A stretch of 64,000 nt of DNA from Thioclava atlantica. GTDB taxonomy: Bacteria; Pseudomonadota; Alphaproteobacteria; Rhodobacterales; Rhodobacteraceae. Every line of letters begins with the position of its first letter. Positions within the stretch are counted from its first letter, which is position 1. Position numbers and translations under genes: made by a program. Positions 1 through 6,162 of the stretch are shown in pieces. Under the pieces are notes generated by a model. It was not told where the DNA came from. It saw only the letters and a program-made list of their open reading frames with translations, and searched no databases. The DNA is taken from NCBI RefSeq assembly GCF_000737065.1, contig NZ_AQRC01000004.1:1-64000 (forward strand). The letters are read 5' to 3'.

Positions 1-959
1 CACGCGGGAGCCATCCATACATGGTCCGAGGACAATGCCGAGCGCGTATTTCGCCAGGGATGCAAAGTGAGATATGCGTTCGTGGCCGAGCATCGCGGGC
101 AGTTCTCCGTCAGAGCCATGTGCCGCTGCCTTCGTATCCAACCGAGTGGGCTCTCAGCGTGGCTGAAGGCGCCGCTGAGCAAGCGGGCTCAGGAAGATAG
201 ACGACAGACTGCGATGCTGAAGGAGGCATGGGTGGAAAGTGGCAAGGTCTACGGTCACCGCAAACTGCATGACGACCTTCTCGAGCAAGGCGAAAGCGTC
301 TGCCTGAACCGTGTTGCCCGCCTGACCAAGCTGGCCGGCATCAAGGCGCAGATCGGCTACAAGCGCCGACCGGGAAAGTATGGCGGAAAGCCTTCGGTCT
401 TGGTCGACAACACTCTGGACCGACAGTTCGACGTGGCGACACGGGATAAGGCCTGGGTGACCGAAATCACCTATATCCGCACGCAGGAAGGCTTCGCCTA
501 TCTCGTCGTGGTCATTGATCTCTTCTCGCGTCGTGTCGTCGGCTGGGCAATGAAGAGCCGCCAGACGACAGACGTTGTCCTGCAAGCGCTGCTGATGGCG
601 ACATAGCGGAGAAAACCCCGGGCGAAGGTTCTGATCCATTCGGACAAGGCAGCCAATTCACCAGCATGGACTGGGCGGCGTTCGTTCGGGCCCACAATCT
701 GAAGCACCCGATGAGCCGCCGCGGAAACTGCCATGACAACGCGGTAGCTGAGAGCTTCTTCAACCTGCTCAAACGTGAGCGGATCAGGCGACGAAACTAC
801 CGAACACGGGAAGAAGCCACGCAGGATGTGTTCGACTACATCGAGATGTTCTACAACCCGAAGCGCAAGCACGCCCGAAACGGAATTCTGTCGCCCGTCG
901 ACTTCGAGCGGCAGCAAAAACTGAGACACGAAGGCGTCTAAGAAACGCCGGGCTATTCA
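1..959 (+). mobile_element. IS3-family insertion sequence, left end off window, inactivated
   Basis: The segment carries an IS3-type orfB and, before it, the last few codons of an orfA-like frame ending AYFARDAK with stop TGA at 68-70. That TGA overlaps a GTG start at 67 (GTGA), the usual orfA/orfB junction. Upstream of AYFARDAK the frame no longer looks like orfA, so the 5' part is either degraded or rearranged. The probable right terminus is at about 959: reading inward on the minus strand gives TGAATAGCCCGGCGTTTC, similar to ends of IS3/IS51-type elements (recalled, not searched). The left inverted repeat is not in the window. Confidence 0.8.
67..941 (+). pseudogene. IS3-family transposase orfB (DDE integrase), broken by stop and frameshift
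   Basis: The product is a DDE transposase of IS3 type. Residues 1-179 (67-606) contain the HTH_21-like YGHRKLHDDL region and the first catalytic part (WVTEITYI, VVIDLFSRRVVGW). The frame is then closed by TAG at 604-606, where relatives have a Trp codon. Reading through gives RRKPRAKVLIHSD and then loses frame around 640-646: the expected GACCAAGGC (D-Q-G) reads GACAAGGC, a one-base deletion. The remainder continues in another frame from about 666 to 941 (MDWAAFVRAHN, NCHDNAVAESFF with the final catalytic Glu, FYNPKRKHARNG). Two independent lesions make a functional transposase unlikely. Confidence 0.9.
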
Positions 960-1009
960 ACATCTAAAAGAATATTCATCAAAACGCTTTCACGCACGCC
1001 TCGTGATCA

Positions 1010-2041
1010 TCAAAAGCGTCTTGATACTGAGAAGCCAAGAAAATTGTCATCGAAGACATCGGCAGAACTTCGGATTAGGGAATAGGAAATCTCGGCGCTC
1101 CACCGCCACGGCAGCGATCGGATCATCTGAACGGTAAGCGTGCGGTCTCGACGCGGTTGGCCTAAGTAAAGAGATCCACGGCTCTCTTCTCGGTGGAAGA
1201 AAACGCTCGTTGGCCGTCCCGCAATCAAACCTGATATACCAATACCAACCCTGTTGCGCATCACGAGCTCCCCCAAAACCGCATCGCCGAATGAGAAATT
1301 GGTGTTCAGCGCAAATCCAGTTCGCAAAGCAGAAATCATGCCGAGCGAAACAATGTTCTGGTTGGAACCCCCGTTCGCCAACTCCCGCTTTCTGGACACT
1401 CCAATCGTTAGCTCGTGAAAGCTCTGTCCGACGAGCAACTCCTGCCTCAATGTGAGGCTGCCGGAGATCCCGCGATCTTGTCCCAGATCGAAAACCTGCT
1501 TGTAACCACTCAGGCAACTGGAGAGCCATGTCGCAGTATTGAACATGCGCTCGACGCAGAGGCTGCCCGATAATTGCGTTTTGTCGACACGTTGTTGAGG
1601 GGCATAGCCCAGTTCGACCTGCCCTACCCCAGAGAGAGCCAATCCATCCGCAAGCGGCATTGCAAAACTGGCTTGGCCATCCAGCCCCACCAACGCGCCC
1701 TTCTTGCGGACATCGTCAGGATTGATTTGAAAGGTCAGCCCACCGACGGTGAGGGAAGAAACGGGAAATCCGCCATTTAGATTGCTGTCGTAGCGGATAA
1801 ACGGGGAAACGTGCGCTTCGATCCTTGATGCCACCAAGACGCGCCCTTCAAACGCGAGCGAAATCAAGAGACGCCGCATTTCCCAGCGATCCCGAAGTGA
1901 TCTTTCCGGCTGGGAGAGCGCGAATACCGCCAGTCGCGGGGCGCCGGAGAGTGCAATCGCTTCATCGCTCGATGACGAGAAAGCAGGCTCCGCAGAGAGA
2001 ACCGCGATGGCGACAGCAAATAACAGTCTGGCAATACCCAA
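1010..2041 (-). CDS. Slam-like outer-membrane beta-barrel protein
   Basis: A 343-aa protein with an N-terminal hydrophobic signal (LLFAVAIAVLSAEPAFS) followed by alternating amphipathic strands. It opens its barrel with SPFIRYDSNLNGG and ends in SVSRRF, a C-terminal aromatic typical of outer-membrane barrels. The opening and ending resemble the barrel of surface lipoprotein assembly modifiers (Slam, DUF560), which move surface lipoproteins across the outer membrane. The N-terminal TPR part of classical Slam is absent. The start is TTG at 2041: an in-frame TAG lies two codons upstream and there is no nearby ATG, so the N-terminus is uncertain. It is divergent from the lipoprotein gene at 2194, as expected for a Slam and its substrate. 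Slam assignment is inference from pattern; barrel topology is firmer. Confidence 0.55.
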   Translation of the reverse strand: MGIARLLFAVAIAVLSAEPAFSSSSDEAIALSGAPRLAVFALSQPERSLRDRWEMRRLLISLAFEGRVLVASRIEAHVSPFIRYDSNLNGGFPVSSLTVGGLTFQINPDDVRKKGALVGLDGQASFAMPLADGLALSGVGQVELGYAPQQRVDKTQLSGSLCVERMFNTATWLSSCLSGYKQVFDLGQDRGISGSLTLRQELLVGQSFHELTIGVSRKRELANGGSNQNIVSLGMISALRTGFALNTNFSFGDAVLGELVMRNRVGIGISGLIAGRPTSVFFHREESRGSLYLGQPRRDRTLTVQMIRSLPWRWSAEISYSLIRSSADVFDDNFLGFSVSRRF

Positions 2042-2193
2042 TTTCTATGCCCTTTCGTGATCCAAAACTGTCGGTGCATATAAGAACATGAAAACAAAGT
2101 CAAAATCTTCATGCCGCGAGATCTGGCCGCGCGCCGATCGCATTCTCGTCCACTGAGGCAACGCGCGGCAACAAGACAATCGGAAGGGAAAAA

Positions 2194-2937
2194 ATGAAAC
2201 TAGTGCGAGGTTCAGTTCTGATCGCGGCGGTCGCGCTCTCTGCCTGCGGTGGCGGTGGCTCCGTCGTCGCCCCGCCGGTCTACGATCCGCTCGTGGCGCC
2301 CGACGGCTCGGATATTTCGAGCGTGATCGCCTTTGCGAAAAAAGGCGGAACGATCGATCTGGGCAATGGTGTGACGCGCTACACCAACACTCAGGTGATC
2401 AACTCCAAGAAGTATGCCGCCTGGGTGGATGTGCTTCCCGGTTACGGCGATGCGCTCGTGAGCTTCCAGACCGACGATCAGGGTGTCACCTACACGATGA
2501 CCGGCGATACCCCGACCGTGGTGAGCGCGCCCACCGGCGTCTACACGGGCCAGATCGAACTGTCCTACAAGCAGACCAGTGCCGATACCTGGCGCGTGGC
2601 GACGGGGAATGTCTCGGTCAACCTCGATCTCGCCAACGGCACCGCGGCGATCGACTCGATCGCGAGCAATGCCGACAACAACATCGAGGTGTTCGGCAAC
2701 GCGACGGTCTCGGGCGCTCAGCTCGCTTCCAACACGATGACGATGCGGATGCGCGATGGCGCGGGCACCCTCCTCTACGACAAGACCGGCTCGCTCGACG
2801 GGAAGATCATCACCGGCACCGACACCTCGGCGATCGTCGGCACCGTCAATGCGACCGACTCCGCGGATGGCTACGAGCTCAATGGTGGCCTGACCACCGG
2901 CTACAATGCCGCCTGCACCGCGAACCCGAGCTGCTGA
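2194..2937 (+). CDS. Surface-type lipoprotein, TbpB/Slam-substrate-like
   Basis: A 247-aa precursor with a lipoprotein signal peptide and lipobox (VALSACGGGG, lipidated Cys at residue 18), then a beta-rich domain. The domain has repeats of the style seen in small TbpB-like barrels: GVYTGQIELSY, VSVNLDLANGTAAID, and a final GTVNATDSADGYELNGGLTTGY. The Gly tract after the Cys is usual for a surface-exposed anchor. A GGAAGGG Shine-Dalgarno lies before the ATG. It stands divergent to the barrel protein and is followed by its own terminator, so it is probably monocistronic. Family membership is inferred from composition and motif style; a metal-, haem- or host-ligand role is not shown. Confidence 0.6.
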   Translation: MKLVRGSVLIAAVALSACGGGGSVVAPPVYDPLVAPDGSDISSVIAFAKKGGTIDLGNGVTRYTNTQVINSKKYAAWVDVLPGYGDALVSFQTDDQGVTYTMTGDTPTVVSAPTGVYTGQIELSYKQTSADTWRVATGNVSVNLDLANGTAAIDSIASNADNNIEVFGNATVSGAQLASNTMTMRMRDGAGTLLYDKTGSLDGKIITGTDTSAIVGTVNATDSADGYELNGGLTTGYNAACTANPSC

Positions 2938-2967
2938 TCCACAGGCAGGCCGCCGGCCAAACAAATG

Positions 2968-2995
2968 AAGCCCGGAGCCTTCCTCCGGGCTTTTC
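2968..2995 (+). terminator. Intrinsic terminator after the lipoprotein gene
   Basis: Perfect stem AGCCCGGAG / CTCCGGGCT with a short CCTTC loop, followed by TTTTCTT, about 30 bases after the lipoprotein stop codon. Confidence 0.85.
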
Positions 2996-3204
2996 TTCAT
3001 CCGCCACGAACATCCCGAATAACGCGAGCACGCATCCGGCCGCGTCTTGGTCGAAAAAAAGATCTACATCTCTCATGCCAGTGACGCACTGCACCGGTGG
3101 AAATCGGTCATTCATTCAACAGAACTAACCGAAAAGACGCCCAAGCGGACGACAATACGACACGGCTTTCCTTCGAATACGGCGAGGAAGGAATTTCATA
3201 AAAC

Positions 3205-3900
3205 TCAGATCAACCCCGCGCGAATAGCCGCTGCAACCGCTGCAGTCTTGTTTGTCGCTTCGAGCTTTTGACATGCATTTCTGAGATAGCCGTTAATACT
3301 CTGTTCTTTCAGGCCCAATATTGCCCCGGTCTCCCAAGATGTCTTCCCCGAAGCAGCCCAGAAAAGCACTTCGCGCTCACGCTTTGACAGTCCCACGAAA
3401 CGACCTGTGCGTGCATAGCTTGGAAATACATCATTGTGGAATTCGAGTGCCAAGCTACGCGCCCGGTTCGCCAAAGCCTCCATTGCCTTGACACCAGGAG
3501 AGCTCCGCTCGCCCGTGGTAAGGCTCAGCATGCTCCAATGTCGCGGCCCGCTTCGGATCGGCACGGAGAAGCCGATGGAAGTTATCCCATGCGCATTAGA
3601 GAGCTGGAAGAAGCGCCGCGCAGAGACACTCTTCTCAAGAAGTTCGTTCCAAGAAAACAAACGGCCATGGCAAAAATTTTCCTGGAGGACCGGGTCCAGT
3701 GCGCCTACCCCTTCAAGAAGGTAAGCGTCGCGCCATTCGTTTGAATAGTTCGACAACACGGCAGCGCCGTCAGAGAATTGACCGCCCGAAATCGAGCGTG
3801 CGTAAGCGAATTGGCAAAACCCATGAGCCTCCGCGAAGCGGTTCAGGTCAGATTTTGCATAAAAGATTTCGACGGGGAAATTTTGTTCTCTAGACGACAT
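3205..3900 (-). CDS. LuxR-family quorum-sensing regulator (solo)
   Basis: A 231-aa transcription factor with an N-terminal autoinducer-binding domain (about 20-160) and a C-terminal GerE HTH (about 168-231: LSKREREVLFWAASGKTSWETG). The residues that contact acyl-homoserine lactones in TraR/LuxR are all present one position off TraR numbering: W56, Y60, D69, P70, W84. The HTH carries the conserved E, L and G. So it should bind an AHL-like signal. No luxI synthase is in the window, hence a solo. The ATG has a pyrimidine-rich stretch directly upstream and no Shine-Dalgarno I can see. It lies in the accessory region; its targets are unknown. Confidence 0.85.
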   Translation of the reverse strand: MSSREQNFPVEIFYAKSDLNRFAEAHGFCQFAYARSISGGQFSDGAAVLSNYSNEWRDAYLLEGVGALDPVLQENFCHGRLFSWNELLEKSVSARRFFQLSNAHGITSIGFSVPIRSGPRHWSMLSLTTGERSSPGVKAMEALANRARSLALEFHNDVFPSYARTGRFVGLSKREREVLFWAASGKTSWETGAILGLKEQSINGYLRNACQKLEATNKTAAVAAAIRAGLI

Positions 3901-4072
3901 GGAAAGGAAAAGAAGAAATAGGATTCTCCCTTAGCTACCCCCAAAGCGGATCAATTTGAACTGAGAATTTTTCAGACCTACGCAAACGGTCAGAAAGCGC
4001 CCTCCGATCGCGACCGCGTCGCCTCGGCGAATTTCTTCGATTCCACTCAAGACAAAACGCCGATCTAGCCTT

Positions 4073-4249
4073 TCACTCCTCACTCGCAGCCAACCACTGA
4101 GCGAGGGCACGCCTGATCATTTCCGGTCGGGTCGGCAGATCGCTCTCGAGCCTCCGGCGTTCGTCGATCGCCTGCAGCATCTCGCGACTGAGACGAAGGT
4201 TCACCGCCTCTGTATCTACCCGCGGCCGGCCTTTCTTCTTCTCTTCCAT
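4073..4249 (-). CDS. Ribbon-helix-helix (CopG/Arc-like) regulator, 58 aa
   Basis: A small protein starting MEEKKKGRPRVDTEAVNLRL and ending LAQWLAASEE. VNLRLSREML gives the beta strand and first helix turn, and TRPEMIRRALAQWL gives the second helix: the layout of a ribbon-helix-helix DNA-binding dimer. The ATG at 4249 has AAAGGA nine bases upstream. Its start is only 19 bases from a sigma70-like promoter that fires the other way into the cargo operon at 4373, so it is well placed to repress that promoter and perhaps its own. An overlapping 64-aa frame (4080-4274) is a shadow. The fold is inferred from sequence pattern. Confidence 0.75.
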   Translation of the reverse strand: MEEKKKGRPRVDTEAVNLRLSREMLQAIDERRRLESDLPTRPEMIRRALAQWLAASEE

Positions 4250-4267
4250 GACACCGAATCCTTTTAG

Positions 4268-4298
4268 TTGACACTTTGGTTTTTTGGTGCCATATTAT
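4268..4298 (+). promoter_or_regulatory. Sigma70-like promoter for the cargo operon
   Basis: A perfect TTGACA at 4268-4273, then 17 bases to CATATT (4291) or 19 bases to TATTAT (4293-4298). The T-rich spacer stands out from the GC-rich surroundings. It faces the 4373 gene and abuts the divergent RHH gene. Confidence 0.65.
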
Positions 4299-4372
4299 GC
4301 GAGCGAAGGCAAGGGATTAGGGCCCCTCGCCAACGCTCTCACCACAGCCAATCTCGTCACAGGAGACCGACC

Positions 4373-4873
4373 ATGGCTAATTTCGTCACTACCACGCGCA
4401 CAGCCGCGAATGAAGACGCGTCCACCTACATTCCCTCCCCGATCTCGACGCTCTTCGAGCGCTTGTTGCTCGCGCTCGCCGAGGTGATCGAGTGCAATCG
4501 CGATCTCGCCGATATCGATATCTGGGACATTGCCTGCAGCGGCTGGCTCAAGGCGACGGAACTCGCCGAGGAGCGCCTCGGTGCCTTGGTCCATGATCTC
4601 CTGAACGCGGATGTCGTGCGCCCCGCCGACCGGCCGCTCAGGCTCGCGGCTTTCATGCTGCATCTGACGATGGACGCGGCCGGTCCCAAAGAGGTTGCGC
4701 GCTTCGCCGCGATCGCCCGCCTCAAGGCGGAGGACTTCCTGCTGACCGACGAGACCGCAACCCATCGCCATGTCAACGCGATGACCCGCTCGGCGCTCGC
4801 GCTCTTCGAGGGGTTCGTCGCGCTCGACCTCTGCGGTCACGATCCTTGCGCGGATCTCGCCGCCAGCATCTGA
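4373..4873 (+). CDS. Helical protein of unknown function, first cargo gene
   Basis: A 166-aa protein, predicted mostly alpha-helical (FERLLLALAEVIECNRDLADIDIWDIACSGWLKATEL; RPLRLAAFMLHLTMDAAG), acidic, without signal peptide or membrane segment. I do not recognise the family. The start at 4373 is chosen because AGGAGA sits seven bases upstream; the frame is open further upstream but lacks a ribosome-binding site. It is the first gene after the promoter at 4268 and is followed in the same direction by the GIY-YIG and AAA-protease genes, so it probably belongs to one transcription unit with them. It may be a partner or adaptor of the protease, but that is only context. Confidence 0.65.
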   Translation: MANFVTTTRTAANEDASTYIPSPISTLFERLLLALAEVIECNRDLADIDIWDIACSGWLKATELAEERLGALVHDLLNADVVRPADRPLRLAAFMLHLTMDAAGPKEVARFAAIARLKAEDFLLTDETATHRHVNAMTRSALALFEGFVALDLCGHDPCADLAASI

Positions 4874-4910
4874 CCCTCCTCCCCTTCCCGATACCCTGTT
4901 CGCCTGCCCT

Positions 4911-5027
4911 GCCGGGCCGCCGGCCCGGCTGAACGGGGACGCGCTTGCGGGCGGCGCCGCCTGTGGTGGCGCCCGCACCTTCCTCCCGGCGCACGCTTCC
5001 GCGCGCCCTCCCCCTCTCCCCCCATAC
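4911..5027 (+). promoter_or_regulatory. Structured leader: hairpins then C-rich G-free tract
   Basis: The gap before the GIY-YIG gene holds a GCCGGGCC / GGCCCGGC hairpin (4911-4929) and a second bulged stem (4947-4976, arms GCGGGCG / CGCCCGC). A 22-base stretch without G (5006-5027, C and T rich, ending CCCCATA) follows. The same order occurs before the protease gene at 6084-6148. C-rich, G-poor RNA is what Rho prefers, so attenuation is possible. Confidence 0.4.
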
Positions 5028-5049
5028 GTCTGCACAAGGAGGTCTGGCC

Positions 5050-6051
5050 ATGTCCCAGCCCATCCCGAACACCCTGCCCATTGGCGGGACGCCCCAGCCC
5101 ATCCATCCCGGCGCGCTTCATGCGCATTGGAAGAAGATGGCGCGCAAGAAAGGCTTCGAGCTCATCGCCCGCGTCACGGACCGCTACCACCTGGCACTCC
5201 GGTGCAAGTGCTGCGGCGAGCTCTCCTCGACGAAGCTCTTCGTCCTGATGAACGCCCGCCCCCTCTGCCCCCATTGCCTCGCGCGGCGCAGGCAGAGCCG
5301 GGCGAGGCGCGCGCATCTGCGCTTCCTGCGCCGCGATCCGTCGGACACCCGATACGGAGTCTACAAGGCACCTTGCGGCCATGAGCTCCGCCGGCAGTTC
5401 GGCTTTGTCGAACGGATCGCGCGCGGCGAGGTGAGCCACCGCTGCGAGACCTGCCAGCACGCGCGTGAGCAGGAGGAGGCGATCGCCCGCGGCTGGCAGC
5501 TGATCGGCCCCGACCCCGAAGGCAATCACAACTACCGGCTCTACCGGCATAAAGAGGGCTGTGGCATCGTCACGCGCATCGCGCGGGTGAACATGAAGAC
5601 CGGTCGGTTCGACTGCCCCCAATGTGGTGAATGCTGGTCGGCGGAGCCGAGCGCCATCTACCTGATGCGCATCACGCTTGCGCCGGACAAGCATGTCGTG
5701 AAGCTCGGCTTCTCGCGCGATCCCGAGAGCCGCCTGCTCCACCAGCTCCATCGGGTTCCGGATCTGCCGCGGCAATTGATCAAATCCGTCCCGATCCGGT
5801 CGGGGCGTCAGGCGCAGCGGCTCGAGAAGAAGCTCCACGCCTGGCTCGCGACCCGTTTTCCCGAGGGGCGCGTTCCGCCCGAGGAGTTCGCGCACCTGCT
5901 CAAGGTGAAGTCGGAGATCTACCGGCCCGAGCTCGAGCAACCGATCTCGCAAAAGCTCGACCGGCTGATGCGCAAGGAGCGCCGTGCGGCCTCGCGCAGC
6001 CGCACCAAGCACCGCGCCCGCCAGGTGCGCCTCCGCAAGGTGCGGCGCTGA
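5050..6051 (+). CDS. GIY-YIG-type (T5orf172/MUG113-like) nuclease with zinc-ribbon repeats
   Basis: A 334-aa protein. The N-terminal half has three cysteine units that look like zinc ribbons: C52-C55 with C73-x2-C76; C109-G-H with C132-x2-C135; C161-G with C179-x2-C182. Units 2 and 3 are clear repeats (CG...i..v..G...C..C). The C-terminal half (about 192-290) has IYLMRI, VKLGFSRDPESRL and a Glu-containing RLEKKLHAWL, the pattern of the T5orf172/MUG113 branch of the GIY-YIG superfamily. It is probably a DNA endonuclease guided by its ribbons. The very basic tail (RRAASRSRTKHRARQ) fits nucleic-acid binding. The start at 5050 has AAGGAGG eight bases upstream. It lies between the helical protein and the AAA protease, same strand. 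Confidence 0.7.
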   Translation: MSQPIPNTLPIGGTPQPIHPGALHAHWKKMARKKGFELIARVTDRYHLALRCKCCGELSSTKLFVLMNARPLCPHCLARRRQSRARRAHLRFLRRDPSDTRYGVYKAPCGHELRRQFGFVERIARGEVSHRCETCQHAREQEEAIARGWQLIGPDPEGNHNYRLYRHKEGCGIVTRIARVNMKTGRFDCPQCGECWSAEPSAIYLMRITLAPDKHVVKLGFSRDPESRLLHQLHRVPDLPRQLIKSVPIRSGRQAQRLEKKLHAWLATRFPEGRVPPEEFAHLLKVKSEIYRPELEQPISQKLDRLMRKERRAASRSRTKHRARQVRLRKVRR

Positions 6052-6083
6052 CCGCGGGCGTCCACGACACAGCCCCTCTCCCT

Positions 6084-6148
6084 GGTGGCCCCCATCCCGG
6101 GGCCACCGCCTCCTCCCTTTCCTTCCCTCTTTCTCCCCTCCCCCATAA
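6084..6148 (+). promoter_or_regulatory. Structured leader before the protease gene: hairpin then 40-base G-free tract
   Basis: Perfect nine-base-pair stem GGTGGCCCC / GGGGCCACC (6084-6092 and 6099-6107), then forty bases with no G (6109-6148), nearly all C and T, ending CCCCATAA. A GAGG-type ribosome-binding site and the ATG at 6163 follow. The layout matches the leader at 4911-5027. Rho-dependent attenuation is a possible reading. Confidence 0.4.
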
Positions 6149-6162
6149 GACGAGGTTCCGCC

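Noticed and set aside
4080-4274. A 64-residue minus-strand frame
   Set aside because: The neighbouring frame (4073-4249) gives a coherent ribbon-helix-helix protein with a ribosome site; this one is its shadow.
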